The notes beneath the pieces were generated by a model. That model was not told the origin of the DNA and did not search any database. It saw only the letters and a list, made by a program, of their open reading frames with translations. DNA of 64,000 bases from DASVNK01 sp964478815 (GTDB taxonomy: Bacteria > Verrucomicrobiota > Verrucomicrobiia > Limisphaerales > SXQI01): assembly GCA_964478815.1 (NCBI GenBank), contig CAYZKY010000003.1, positions 1 to 64,000 of the forward strand, given 5' to 3'. How positions within the stretch are numbered: the first letter of the stretch is position 1; every line of letters starts with the position of its first letter. The position numbers and the translations under genes were made by a program. Positions 9,801-24,800 of this stretch are shown piece by piece.

Positions 9801-12800
9801 ACTGCCGATCAATGTGATTTCATCGAACGTGCCGAGCGTGAAGCGGTCTGTTTCGGCACCGAGACGAAGCTCACCGGCATCCGCGCTGACACTTACCAAA
9901 TTCCAATCGCCCGCGCGATCTTCCTGAAGGACGTCATATCCATCCTTGCCGCCATCGAGGATGTCGTTGCCGGCCCCACCCCAGATGACATTGTCGCGGG
10001 TATTGCCGGTGAGGCGATCATGCCCCGAGCCGCCGTAGACATCCTCGATCCCTGTCGAAGCGGTGCCAGCGACCACCTCGCCGGTGAGCGGATTGAACAG
10101 CACGAGGGTAGCGCCGAACCTGGTTACGGTGGTCGCGGCGGAGCCGGTGTGGATCGTCAATGTCAGGGCACTGCTGACCGGCTGACTCACGTTGGTGCTT
10201 AAGTCGACCACGAGATCCGCGGTGGCGTCGGAGAGATCGAGGAGATCGGTGTCGGCATTGGAGGTTTCGAAAATGTCGTCGTGCCCGAGGTCGAGACCAG
10301 AACCGTAGCGGTAGGTATCGCTGCCCGGACCGCCATCGAGGTCATCGTCCCCTTCCCCGCCTTCGAGCAAGTCGCCGCCGCCGCCGCCGATCAGGATGTT
10401 GTCGAGGGCATTGCCGGTCAGGGTATCGGCGAGGGCTCCGCCCGTGATGTTCTCTATGACTTCCGCCGGGATGGTGAGCCCGAGCAGCACGGAGGTCGTC
10501 GCGCCAACGGTGCGGGCGGTCACTTGCTGGGGCGCGGAAGCCCGGAGATCCAGTACGATCGAGCGCGCCGAGGTGGAGGACAGGTCGATCGTGTCGTTCC
10601 CGCCGAAGGGCGAGCGATCTTCGGTAATGGTATCGTTGCCTTGGGCGAGGTCGCCGTCCGCGCGATAGGTATCGTTTTCTCCGCCGCCAACTAGCGTATC
10701 GTCACCGGTGCCGCCCTCGAGCAGGTCATGGCCTCCTTCGCCGTAAAGTTGGTCGTTGCCGGCGTCCCCGTAAAGGGAGTCATGGCCCAACCCGCCCAAG
10801 AGGATGGGGAGACCACCGCTGAAGTAACCGAAATCGCCCAGGAGAAGGTCCTGGCCATCGCCGCCGACCACCAAGTCGTCATCCGGGCAGGGGTTGTCGA
10901 AAATCAAGAGCGTGGCCTGAGGCTGGTTCCCGGTCGCCGCGCCCCCCGTGGGGTCGCTCAGTTGCAGAGTGACGGTTTCGTAACCCTCCGCGAGATCGTC
11001 TTCCAGAATCGGCACGACGAAGACCTTCTCCAGCTCTCCGTCGCCAAACCGGACCGTCCCGACCAGAGCCTGGTAGTCCTCGCCACCGCGCGCGGTGCCG
11101 TCGAAGACGCGGTAAACGCCGACGGCCTCGACACTGTTCGGAGTGCGAGTAATTGTGATTACCGCCGCGCCATCCGTTTCGCGCACGCTGTAGGTCAACG
11201 ACCCGAACTGAATGCTCCAAGGGCCCGGCCCACCCGCTGCTAGTTCAACCAAACCCGCATCGACGTGCTGCGAGGCCGTGGTCGAAACCCCGGAAGACAG
11301 GTCGTAAACCGCCGTCAAACCCGTCACCGGATCCGCATCGCTGTCGACCTGATCCGGGGTCAGGCCGGTGCCGCGGTTGGATTCAACGAACGCCCAGCCG
11401 GCCGGGGCCTGGAATTGGACGTAGTACTGGCAGGGGGCCAGCCGCTCGAACGCGTAGCTGCCGGTGGAAGTCGTGTAGGTCGTGGCAATCAAATTCCAGC
11501 TTTCGTCGAACAAATTGACCAAAATATCGGACTGACCCCGTTCGCCGGTGAGGTCTTGATGGTCCGAGCCGATTTCGATCCAGACCCGCCCGCGAACGGA
11601 GAGGCTCGCGCTAATCGTCGCAGGATTCACGTAGATGCGCGTACGGGTCCCTAGGCCATCGATTTCTTCGATGAGGGCGGCATCGTAGGCATCCCCATCG
11701 CACGCGCAGCCTGGCCCGAGCCAATGACCTCCGACCAGCCAATCGTCTCCGTGCCCGCCCTCGATCGTATCGTTGCCCACGCCACCATAGGCGGTGTCGT
11801 TGCTGAAGCTGCTGCCGTTGCCGATATTTGCTCCAGGCGAGACGCCGGCCACCGACACGGTGAGGCCGATATCCGGAGCCGCGAGCGCGGTGGCGGTGAA
11901 CTCGAAGGTCATCGGAATCCCTCCGAGGCTAGCGGACGCATCAATCGGAAAATCGGGATCGGTGAACAGTACGGTGATCGTGTACTCTCCGACATCCTCG
12001 GTGAACGAATACGTGCCGCTGGCATCCGTGGCGTCTGTTGCGAGCACTGAAGCGCCGTCGGAAAGTTGCACATCAAGATAGGCCAGCCAGAAATCGTCGG
12101 CCTCGTCGAACAGGCCGTCGCCATCGGTATCGAAGAAGACCCGGCCCGTCAAAATGGCGGTGTCGCTGTCATCGATGGTTCCCACGCCCTGGCTGTCGGC
12201 GAGTTCGGCAACCGCGGGATCGGCCAACGTCAGTTTCACCACGAATTCTTCGAGATTCTCGACCAACGCGTCATCCTCGACCTGCACGATGATATTGGAG
12301 ACGGCATTGTCCTGCCAGGAGCCGGAGAACGGCGGGATCTCGAATCCTCCGGCGTTGGGCTGGTAATCATCGTTCGCCCTGGCCCCCGAGTCGCCCGAGA
12401 GACTCAAGCCAGCACCCGGCACCACCACCGTGTACAGCCCATTCGCGCCGTTGAGCGCGGCCACGAGCGGCTCGATCGCGGGACCATCCTGCGAGGCCCA
12501 GAAAATCTGAATAGGAACCGCGGATGCGCCGGTGGCAGTCACGGTGAACTGGGCCGCGCGAGTGCCTGAGCTGGGCTCGATGACCGTCACATCGTTGATC
12601 GTGATCTGCGGCAACGGATCGTCCTCGATGATCGTGAGCACGGCGTGATCGAGGACTCCTTCTACCGGCCCGCCGATGGGGTTGGCGAGATACAGATCGA
12701 AGGTTTCATTCCCTTCGAACACGGAGTCCTGCACGATCTCGATCTCGAAGCTCAGCAAGCTCTGGCCATCCGCGAACCGGATCATGCGCCGATCCCCGCT

Positions 12801-15800
12801 CGCGCCGGTCTCCCAAATTCCCGCGTAGTCCGAACCGGCCGTGGCCTTGCCGAGGGTGGAACCGCCTCCGACCGTCCAGTAAACCGCGATGGGATCGACG
12901 CTGCCACCCGCCCGGACCAGCGTGATGGTGGCGGTCCCGGCCTTTTCGTTCACGACATAGGCCGCCTGGCTGAACTCGATGTGCCAGGGAACGGCCGGGG
13001 CCAAGGTGTCGTCGTCGACGATCTGCACGACCGCATGGTTCACATGCGACTCGTCGATGCCGAGCGCCGCGTTTTGCGCGGCCAGCAAGTTCACGAAAAA
13101 CGTCTCGCTTCCCCGCAGAGTGTCGGGCCCTTCGTCCACCGTATCCCCCGTGACTTGCACTTGGATGGACTTTTGCGTTTCGCCCGCGGCAAAGACAACC
13201 GTGCCGAACGCTTCAACAAAGTCGGCCAGTTCAAACGGACTGGACAGGGCGGTGCCGGCATTCGTTCCCCAATCCACACTCACGGCCCGCCCGCTGACCG
13301 CGCTAAGCCGCAACGTGAACTCGACCGATTGGTTGGAAGCCGCGCCTTCATCGACGCTGGCACGAGTCGCCGTCAAATCTGTATCGCCATCGTCGATGAT
13401 CACGAAGGGCAACGCATCCTCATCCAGAATCGTGCCGGTCGCCAAATCGTCCGCGATGGTCGCAGCGGTTGACGGAGTGGCGCTGTTCAGCCGAATGGCC
13501 AGCGCAAACCGCTCATCATATTCATCCAGACGGTCGCCGGGGATTTTGACCTGGACGGTGGCCGTCGTCTCGCCGGCGCGAATGGTCAGCAAGGTCGGGT
13601 TAAGTTCGAAGGTGCTTTCGTAGTCCCGGCCCGCCAAAGCGGCGTCGACAGCCAGCGAGCCGCCCGCATCGATGATCTGGGCCGTAAAATAATCGAGCTT
13701 CAAGTCCTCCCAGCTCGGGTTCGACAGGGAAATCGGGAACTCCAGGATTGCGTCCGCCTCGAGCGGATTCAACTCACCGATCGAGGCATCGCCGACCGAG
13801 ATGGCCGGAGCGGCGTCGTCATCGACAATGGTGCCCACGCCTTCGTCCTCGGTGATTTCAATCGGCACGGTGAGCGCAAAGGCGTCCCGCAGCCGGACGG
13901 TAAATGTCTCGTGCGGTTCATCGATCACATCCCCCATGATCGGCACGCGAATCTCACGGGACGTCACACCCGGCTCGAAGACGAGGGTGAACTCCACGCT
14001 GCCGTAATCGAGAAAACGCGCGGCCCCAGCCGCGCCGGCACCCGGTTCGGTGCGGTAGCCGACGGTGACGATTTCGGAGCTGGGCGCATTCAGCGTGACG
14101 GTAAAGACGGCTTCGGTTGGCCCAACGTCCCCCTCGGAAATGGTCACATCACCGATCTGGACAGCCAGCAAATCGGATTTCAACCCAGCGTCCACGGACC
14201 GATCTTGCTGGCCGGCGCCGAGGTGGAACACTTCCGTCTGGCCAGAGACATTCGCGTCGCTATCCATCTCCTCGTCGGTCCCCTGCCCCGAGACGACAAA
14301 CGAGTGATAGGCTGGAGCGGTGAACTGGAGGTAATAATCGGCCTCTGCCAGCCCGGTGAACAGGAAAGCCCCACTGGCGTCCGTGGTCTTGGATCCGATG
14401 AGGGTATTTACCCCACCCTCAGACCGATAAAGCTGAACGACCACGCCGGCTACTCCCGTCTCAGTCGCATCAAAGAGGTTATCTCCATCGAGATCGAACC
14501 AAACCAGATCTCCGATGGCAGCTCCGGCAAAGGTGGTGGCCTGAGTCGAATGCGCGTCGTCCGCGAAGAGATTGTCATCCCCATCGCCCCCGTCCAGGAA
14601 GTCCGCGCCATCGGCTTCGACCACTTCAGTGCTGCCGCTGACGAGGTAAGCGCCGCCGAACAGGCTGTCGTCGCCGCCGGCCCCAAACAGCGTATCCGCT
14701 CCCCCATCGCCCGCGAGGAGGTCGTGACCCGTGCCGTCGATATCCTCAACCGTCAGCACGCTCACGATGGCGCCTTCGTCGCCGAGCAGGACATCGTTGC
14801 CGATGCCCCCCTCGATCGTATCGTCTCCGGCTCCACCGGCGAGCCGGTCATGGCCCGGGCCGCCCAGCAGCCGGTCATCGCCCGATCCCCCCAAAGCCGT
14901 AGCCTTGTCGGTGTCGTCGAGCGTGTTGTTCGATCCCAAGGCCACGGAACCATCATCGCCGAACAGCACATCGTTCCCATCGCCGCCCTCGAGAAAATCC
15001 GTGCCGCTATTTCCGGCCAGGATGTCGTTGCCGTACGATCCGGCTAACGTGTCGTTGCCGTTTCCGCCTTCGAGCAGGTCATCGCCATCATCCCCCGACA
15101 GATAGTCGTTGCCGTCATCCCCGTAGAGTTTGTCTCCGAGTTCGCGGCCCGTGAGTTCGTCATCGCCAGTTCCGCCGTAGAAAGTGTCCGCTACACCGGC
15201 GAAGCTATCGTCGATGTCTTGGGCCGTTATCGTGTCGTTTCCGGCGTCGCCGTAGAACACGCTTCCGGCCCCCTCGCCGGCGAGAAGAAGGTCATCGCCG
15301 TCGCCGCCATGAACCTCCGCGGGCGAGAGGACTCCGCGGAGATCGACCGTGTCGTTCCCCTTCCCGGCGAACGCTTTGACGGTCTTGACCTTGCCATAGG
15401 ACTGAGTGATGCCATTGAAGCTTACCTCCACGGTCTCGCCATCGGCGGAGCCAGGACTGCCGCCGATCGATTGAACGATGAAATGCTCATCGCCATCCGC
15501 CAGATCGCCTTCCTCGCGCAATGCCGAGTTCTCGCCGATGTGGAGCAACAGTTCACCGGTCGATGGATCGACCGACGCCAGCACCGGCTCGGGGCAGCAA
15601 ACTTCGAACTCGAGGAGGGTAACCTCGGCGAACCGCCAGGTCTTCTCGATATCCCCAAAGACGAACGTGTGGATCGCGAAGTAAGCCTCGAGCGCGACGT
15701 AGAGCCGCCCGCTGACATCGAACAGGCAGAGCGGCCCGGCCTTGAGATTCTCGACGATTTCCGCGAGCCGAACCCGCCCGTCGTTGTTAGGATCCCGCAG

Positions 15801-18800
15801 ATCGAAAAGCACATCGGTGAAGATGCCTCCCTGGACACCGGCTTCGGCCACCAGAATGTCCAGTTCCGCCCCGGCCGTAAGCCCACCCTGCAAGAGGACT
15901 TCGGTAATCTCGCTGCCGTCGTCGTTCCGGTCCTTCACATAGAAGCCATCGAGCAGATCGGCCAGATCTTTGGTCGTGCTGGCGGCATACTTCTGCAAGC
16001 CGAAGGTGTCGAAGCCGAAGGTCAGATCGATCGTGGCGCCGATGCTGCCGCCGAACACGATGTAAAGCGGCGGGAAGATCGGGATTTGCCCTTCGAACTT
16101 CGCGGTGAACTGAAGCGTCGGCAGCTTCACCTCAATTAGCGAGATCGGCTGGCCGAGAAACAGCTTTACCAGCTCGCCGATTTTCAGGAATGGAAACTGG
16201 AATCCGCCGTCTTCCAGGGTTCCGACGAAAGCGCTCGCGCTCACATCGCTGGTGGCTTCGGACAGATCCACCGGCCCGAGTTCCACATCGAAGGGATCGC
16301 GCCCAACCTGGCCGTTCGCGTCGATGATGAGTTTGAAACTGCCGATCGGAACGAGGATCGAGCCGTCATTGGTTACGTTGACGTCGTTCACCAGCTCGCC
16401 GATCGCCAGGATCAGATCGAGGAATTTGGCGGTGCCGGGTTCCAGCAAGCCGAAGCGCTCCGCCAGGTCGACCAGCGTGTAGTCCCGGCCGGCCAGCTCG
16501 GAAAGAACCGGCAACGGCGCCGTGAGAATCTGGATCAGCGGGTCGAGCGGTTTGGTGACGATCTGGATCTTCTCAAGAATCGGCTGCAGAAATTCCGATA
16601 TGAACGAACCCAGGTCCAGGGCCCAGTTGTTAAAGCCAAAAACTTCGAGCGATCCGGCCGGATTCCCGATGGACCATTCCCAGACCAGATCGAATTCGCC
16701 AAGAAGTCTGGGAACCACCGCGCTGCCATCGAAACTCACCACCAAGTCGAGATGAATCTCCGCCGTGGCCGAAAGGTCCGCCTGCACAATCTCATTCAGG
16801 CCACTGGCGAGCAGGTCCCCCACCGTCAGCTTGCCGGAACCGATCGGATCGAGGATATCAATCGAGAAGCTCCCGCCGAAGCGGGTGGAATTTCGAGGTT
16901 TGCCGGTGAGGTCTTTGCCGTCCGCCTCGTCGGACACATCGAGCCGGAGGAAGAAAAGCTCCCCGCCGAAGGAAAGCGCCGGGAGGGTCACCGCAAACTC
17001 CAGGACCAGCTCGTCCCCTGCCCCGTCGGTGATGAAATAGAACCCGTCGGACGCGCTGATCGCGAAATGCAGATCGAAGCTCCAGCCGATCTCGACCACG
17101 ACGTTCCCTTCCACTTCCAGCTCGAAACCCGGAATGCCGATGTCGAAACCGATCGGATTGGCGGTGGTATCGACCAGCTCGATCGACTGGCCGAGATGCA
17201 GGTTGAAATCCATCGTTTCGCCCGTGCATTCGATATCGATCTCCGTAAACCCGCCCAACTTATCTCCCTCCTGATCGACGAGAATGTCCAATCCCGGGCC
17301 GCCGAGCGCATTCCAGATCGCCTGCTTGACCAACTCGATGGGATCGCCGGCTTCCGCGAGCTTCGTTCGCATGTCCGCCAGCAGCCCCTCGCGAAACTGG
17401 CCGATGACATTGGCCGCCTTGCTCAATTGATCGCCAACGAGAGGCAGCTTGCGGTTGAGGACTTCGGAATCCAGAGCGTCCTGAATCGCGCCCAGCAGAA
17501 TATCCAGCCCATCCAGAAGCAACGGCGAATTCGCGATCAGGTCGCAGGGATTGAAGGCTCCGAACAGGTCATTAAGATCGGGGGTTTGGACGACCAGGCA
17601 GGTGGCTGAAATCTTCGGTCCGCCATTCACTTTGACCGCCTCGAGAAACTGATCGAGGCATTGGATTTCGATATGGAGATTATTGTCCGGGTTCCCATCG
17701 TTATTGGCATCGCGATCCGAGCCGCCGAGCGGGAAGCTTTCCGTCGGGAAGCAAAGCGGCAGATCGACCGTGATCGCTCCCTCCAAGGCCACGGCGACGC
17801 TACTCGTCAACGCGGTGAGCCCTTCGCGGAAGTAGTAACGCTGGTCGTGGCCCATCTCGATCGCCACTTCGAATGCCGCGTCTTCACCTTCGCCCACGGT
17901 GTTCGGATCGCCATCCCGATCCAGCGTGGCCGTTCCATCCTTCACGAAGATGCCCAGCCCGCCCATCGACGCGGCGAAATTCAGGTTCGTCCCGCGGATG
18001 GCGGCGGACAAGGTGATGCCCGTCGAGTCGTACAGGAACGGCAGCCACAGGCAGGGGTTGCTGACGTCGATGCCGAAATCCAGCCGCATCTCGGCCGAAG
18101 CGGTGACGTTCAAATCCGCTGTTCCCTCGACATCAATCAGGCTCCCCACGCCACCCAGGAGGGCCTGCAATGCCTCGGCGTCCGTCGACGGCAGCGCCGT
18201 CAACAATTCGTCGATGTTAAACTGGAGCGATTCGAAACTGCCGTATCCAAGCGAGTACTGGATGGAAAACTTCAACGCAGTGGTGGTGATCACTCCTTCA
18301 CCGCTCGGGGTCGCAGGCGCTGGGGCGGGGTCCCCTTCCACCGAATGATCGTAGGCGACGGACCAGTCCGACCCAATCCGCGACTCCAAGGCAGTTTTGA
18401 GCGTGCTGGCCCTGGTTACGGTGGCGTTGTAGCTCACACCGATCTTCTTGTTCGCCGCGTCGTACGTAACCTCCGCAATATCCTGATCCGGCGCATAGCT
18501 CCCCGGATCCACTACTTCGATGGTATAGCCATTCCAGGCTTCGCCCGGGGCCTTCGCCATGATGAGCAGCGCGTTGTTCTCGCCATGCGGATTGAAACGA
18601 GTTCGTGCGGCCTGGCTGAGCGTGCCCCCATCCGTCGGCGCCGGGGCCGCGCTCTGGACGGAGAGATCGATCAGCGGGCTGTTCGCTGGCAGCCCGAAGA
18701 AGGCCTTTAAGTCCGCCTCGAGCGTGTTGATGGTCTCGACATCGCCGGTGGCCAGATCGGCGAAGAACCGGGCCAGATCGCCGGCCGTGTCGAGTAAATC

Positions 18801-21800
18801 GCCAATGCTGATGTTAATAAGCGGGAGGTCGTGCCCGAGGAAAGAGAGCCCCTCGATCGTCTCAAGATCGTCCACCAACTCGCCGGCCGTGGCGATGATC
18901 GCGGCAATCGTCAGACAATTGAAATTGCCGAGCGGCCCGATCTCCGGATAGGTGACGAACAATCCGGTGTCGTTCGCGGTGAGCGTGTCGGTGAGATCAT
19001 ACTCGAGGGGATTGTAATTCAGGTCCGCGAAATTCGGCACCCATATCTCGATGTACGCGCCATCGCCGAAGATCGAGTCGTTGTTGTCGGTCAAATCGAT
19101 ATCCGGCGTCAGAACCAAGTTATGCAGTTGGAGATCGAAACTTCCGGTCACTCCGAACCCGGGCCGCAAGTAAGCCGTCAGGTTCTCGAGATCGCGCATC
19201 GCCTCCAGCAGATTGACCGATTTCGTGGCATCGGCCGGGTTGGCCAGCGAGAAGGCGGCGGTTCCCGCGGCCGTGGCAAGGCCGCCGCTGGAGGCGATTT
19301 CGAACACGGAAAACTTCGCGCCAGCGGCCAACTCATCCCCGCTCAACGTCAGCGTGCCGCTCAAGTTGGCGTTCTTTAGAGTGATGCCCCTGATGGCCGC
19401 CCGCGCCGGTTTTCCGGGAACCAGTCCCAACTCGGACACGACGGGATTTTGCATCTCCGCTTCGAGGTCGATTGCCGTGATGAGCGCCAGATACGGAATG
19501 TCGAACTGGCCATCGCCATCCGCGTCTTCGCCTTCATCCATCACGCCATCCCCGTCTGCGTCCTCCCCCACCACTTCGATGGCCAGGGTGGCTCCGGCGG
19601 CCACAAAGCGAACAATGTCCTTCAAGAGAACCGTCTGCCCTCCGAGGGTAATGCTCGTGCGCGCAACTCCCGTCTCCAGGTCCCGCTCCAGCATCGCGTT
19701 CAAATCCAGCAGCAACTCCGCAATGCTGGTGTTCGCGTCGGTCTCCAACTGAGGCAGCTTGAGCCGGATGCGTCCGTTCTGGCTGCCGCCGCCGGTCACA
19801 TCCCCATAATTCAGCACGAGATCGAACTCCGCGTCCGCCGAGAGCCGTCCGTTTGAAGGCATGGGAATCGTCGCGCTGCCCGTCAGCCGCGGCGAGGCGA
19901 GCGCACCTAGCTGAACCCCCAAAGTGACCGGTGCCTCCCGGCTGCCAAAAGCAACCGTGGCGTCCAAGGTAAAGGTGCCGCTGGCCTCCAAATTCGCGAT
20001 GTCGCCCAGCCCCAGGTTGGGGTCATACGCGAACGACACGGTCTCCGAAAGCAAGATGTCGGTGAAATAAAAGCTGAAACTAAACTCCTGTTCGCTGGAG
20101 TTATACTGCACGTCCAGGGTGAAGGTCTCGTCCTCAAGGGTTGCTCGGAGTTCCGCCTCCAAAGCCGCCACCAATTGTTGCAGAGAATCGAACTTCGGCA
20201 CCTGCACCCCAACCTGGCCCGGATTAAAGCCCACTTCCACGAAGATGGGGTCGGTGCTGTCGCCATCGATACGGAGGTCCTGGAGTTCGTGCAGACAGAA
20301 CTCGATCCGGCCGCTGTTCAACATCGCCGCCACTTCATCGCCGAGCCCGGCCGCGGCCAGCGCCTCGTTCAAGTCTCGGACCAAATCCGAAAGCCTGTGG
20401 TTGAGGTCTGCCCCGGCGTTGGTCGAAGCCGCAGTGACGGTCACGGTCACGCCGTCCTCATCTCCGAGATACAGCGTGAAGGTGGCGTCCGCGCTCAGCC
20501 TTCCCAGCAAGATGTCGCTGTCCGGATCTCCCAATCCGGTCGAGGCGCTCAGGCACACGTCGAAGAGCACGCCAAAGACCCGGTTCTTCAACCCTTGGGC
20601 AAAATCGATCGCCTCTCCCGCTGTCACTCCACCGGTGAACGGCAATTCAAGGTCCATGAAGTCCAACCCTTGAATCGCCGCGAAGAAATCCAACATCCGG
20701 CCCAACTCGCCCGACATGCCGTTTCCATCCAGATTCAAAAACCTGAAAAGGACATCGGCTGCAGGGGTCGACGGATCCGCTTTGAGGGAAATCGTCAAGG
20801 GATCGGTGATGTCCTCCCAGATGATGTCGACCTTGACCCCGCCCAACTCGAACATCGGCTCCCCCCCCGGAGCCAGGGGCGCCACTTCGAAGGTTCCTTT
20901 CAGCGCCAGGTCCGGCTGGTTCGGATCACCGCCGATCTCCACGGCAAAAAGACCGAGCGGATTCGTGGCGATCTCGTACATCCGCAGCTTGCCATCCGCG
21001 GCATCGCCGAACGGATTGGCTGGCTCCGTTAGATCGATTTCCAGTGCCACATCGTTATCGGTCGTCAACGTGCCGCCGATCAATCGGAGCGCCAAAAAGC
21101 CGAACTTCGCCTGGGCATCGACCGCACCGTCGAGCCGGAAGTTCCGCAAGCGTATCTCCGGTCGGGCGGCGGCATCGGTCGCCAGATAAAAGCCGGAACT
21201 ATCGATGCCGAATTCCAGGGTCAATTCGAAGTCGACGGCGAAACGCAGCTTGCCTCCCAAGGTAACGCTTCCGCCCAAGAGCCGCGCGTCCAGCGGCAGC
21301 TCCATCATCAACGTGCGTTGGAAAGCCCGGGCCGCATTGGACGGATCGCCCAGCAGAATCCGTCCGGTCACGCCATCGGCGTTCTGCGTTACCGTGACGT
21401 TTCCGGGAATCGCGTCCAAGTCGTCCAGGACATCCTCCAACTCCGCGGCCGACTGGTAACGCGTGCCGATGTCCGAGACGTAGAATCCGGTCCCGTCTTC
21501 CAGGAGGCGCTGCAACAGGGAGCGGTAGACATCCACCGGCGCGGCCCTCACCCGGGGTGCGAGCACGCCCACGCCCACGGGATCTCCGACCAATTCGGGC
21601 ACGCTGTAGACATTCCCCAGAAATCCCCCAAACAGTTCGTCGCCCAGCAAAGGAATCTCCCCAACCGAACCGCCGAATGGGCCGCCGAAAATCCCGAGCG
21701 AGTCATCCACGCCCGCCCCGCTCCCTTCCAAAAAGGGCACGAATTCCGTGTAATTCGCATCCGGCTGCATCGGATCGTTTTCGATCTCATTCGCGGTCAC

Positions 21801-24800
21801 GATTTCCTGGCCGAACAGGTAAATCGAGCCGAAGAACGGATTGCGAACCACCTCGTAGGTCGTGCCGTCGAATTCAAGCCGGTCACCGCTGGTCTCCAGC
21901 AACTCGCCCGCATACCAGGTGATGGGCACTCCAATCGGAAAATGGACGTCCGTAGTAACGATCAGCCGGTCATCACCCGCCCCCGAGTAGATGACGATAT
22001 CCCTCAGCCTCGCCACCTCAGGCTCTTCCCCTGCGTCCCAGTAGCCGTCCCCGTTAATCTCCAGCCCCAACTGTCCACCGGTGTTATACAGGGTGATGGT
22101 GTCGTTCGCGTCGCCTGTCTCGATAAACAAGGTCTGCATGCGGCGCAACGCATTCGCAGCCCCTTCGAGCTTCCAGACGCCGCGCCCCAGCGTCCCGGCC
22201 ACCAGCACATCGTCGACGGCATCGTAAACGACATCGGTCACGAGCAACGCCGGCATGTCTGAACCGAATTTTGTCAGCTCGACCACCGCCGCCGGATCGA
22301 ACGTCGCTCGATTGAAAATCTCGAGCCGGTAGACCCCGCCGTATCCCCCGACCAGAATATTCAGCCGCCCATCGATCTCCACCGCCGTCACGCTGCGCAG
22401 GACGCTTGGCTTATTGTCGCGCCATTCGATCTTGACCGCATCGAGTTGATCCCGCCGGGCGTTCCAAGCGATCCGGTACAGGCTGGTGGTGGTCACCGCG
22501 TACACCACCGCAGGATCGGCTGGATCCATCGCAAGATCCTGCACGACCCCTTCGATCCGGCCGGAAGCCTGGGTAAAGGTGGTGCCATCCAGACTGCCCC
22601 AAATTTGCCGGCCACGGCTGAGGTACGTTGCGTCCCTGGCGGTCGGATCCGCGTGGCCGAACGCCAGCGCTCCGATCATGGCCGGCACTCCAGACCCATC
22701 ATCGACCTTCACGGCCGTCACCCCACGATCCGTCGATCGATAGAGATGCACCCTTCCGAACATCATCCGGCTGCCATCCAGCAGATCCACTGAGACCGGC
22801 AAGTAATAGAAGAGGCTCGAATTGATCGACTTGAAATCGGTCGAAACGTTATTCGGGGACGCCGGCGTATCCGTGTCATCCAGCCCCTGGTAGCGGTCTG
22901 CGATGCGCAAGGCGTCGCTGGCAAACGTCGACGGATCGCTGGTGCCCAAATAGATCGGATCGGCGGCCGGCCCTACCGGCCCGGCCAGGGAATTCTCCTG
23001 CCGATAGAACCAGGTCAATCCGTTCGACATGAAGTACTCCACGGAATTCCCGGTGCCGGGGAGGTAGCCGACGGCCACAAAATTGCCGTCGCCCCCCGTG
23101 ACGGTCTCCCACTCCATCGAATCGGCCGATTTCTGGCGGATCACCCCGTTATCCTGCGTCCCGGCCAGAATCTTGCCCGTGACATGATCGTAAGCCACCG
23201 AATGGCCGATCTCGGTGATGTTCATTCCCTCCCCCAGGAACTGCCACTCGATCCCGGCCACTGGAACGGTGATAGGTAGATCCGCCGTCGGCAGCCGATA
23301 CAACCCGCCATCCGTAGGCGCGTACAAGTCCAGCCCCACCGCTCCATCCACCAGGACCAGGTTCCGCACGTCAGGATGCGGCGCTGTTTGATACGGCTCG
23401 GCGGGAAGTTTGTCGCGCGTGGTGATCTGGGTCCAGCGCGAGGAGGGGGCCGGGTCCCAGCGGAAAGCGATGCCCAGCTTCGACCCGGTCGCGGCGATAT
23501 CGAACGTTCCGCCGACATACACTTTGCCTCCCGATCCGACCGTCATGCCGAAATGCCGGTCGCCCTGGCCGGTCGGGTTCGTGTTGGGCGGCGTCCCCAG
23601 GCTGCTCCAGCTATCCCCCGAATCGAACGATTCGAACACTCCACCCAATGTCTTCGTGGGGTTGTGAACGATCACCGCGGAATAAAGAATGCCGCTGGAA
23701 CCGATCGCCAGACGTATCCGGTTGGAGTTGGTGAGCGTCTCCCCGCGGTCCAATCGCCCATCCCCATCCGCATCCTCGCCCGGCGAGAGCAGTCGGTCGC
23801 CATCCGCATCCTCATCCGCTTCGCCGACACGCCCGTCCGAATCGAAATCGAGGGGCAAATTCAGGTCGACGCGCTCCCAGGCCACATTCCAGAAATCAGC
23901 CGCCAGGAAAGACGTGAAATCCGCCGGGTTCTCCAACGCGAGGCGGTAAATGCCCGCGACCCCCGTCCGATTCATAACCGATACGTAGACCCGCACACTC
24001 CCGCCCGCGAAATTGCTCGTCGGGTCCACCACGATCTCCTGCACATCCATCAGCGGCAGGGGACTGGCGTTCGCCATGCTCCGGTCGGAAACCGATTGCC
24101 AGCTCACTCCGCCGTCGAGACTGCGGTACAATCCGTAATCGTTCCCGGCAAAGACGAGTCCCGGATGGGCAGTCGGCACGACTGAGCTGAATCGTTCCGA
24201 TTGGAGCTGCCCCTCCCCGACCTCCTGCCAGTTTCGGCCGCCGTCGGTCGAGCGGAACAACCCCGCCGCCGGACCTCCCGCATCGCCGGCGCTGCTGAAC
24301 GAACCGGTCCCGGCAAAAACCACAAGTTGATCCGCCGGGGTACTCGCGTCCACTGGGGTCCCATCCGCCTTAAACGGACTCACCGCGAGCGTTCCGATGG
24401 CCAGCGAGTCCAACCCGGACGAACGATACGTCCACTGCGGCGGGGCCGTGGGATCCGCCGGATCGGGAATCAACGTTTCGGAAAGCCAGACTCCGCCATT
24501 GACCGAACCGATGAACGCGATGCTGTCGTTCATGGGATGGAACGCCACCACCTGCACCGCCCCAATGGCGCGGTCGCTGTCGGTCACCGCGGTGCTCCGG
24601 TTCCCCGTCAGATGGGTGGGGCCCTGCTCCACCCAGGGCGGATCTGCCAGGGTCGCCCGCGGCAAGCTCGGGTAATACTTCAGAACGATGTCGTGAGCCC
24701 CATTCGCGAGATCCACCACCAGCACCCCCTCGCCGACGCCATTCAGCGCATCGAACGTGGTGTGCGAAATCTGAAAAGCGCTGCGATCGAAGCCGGTGAC

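Noticed and set aside
7080..15370. Short regularly spaced DNA repeats suggesting a CRISPR array
   Set aside because: The periodicity is in protein (RTX nonapeptides), copies differ at DNA level, and the frame is open throughout.
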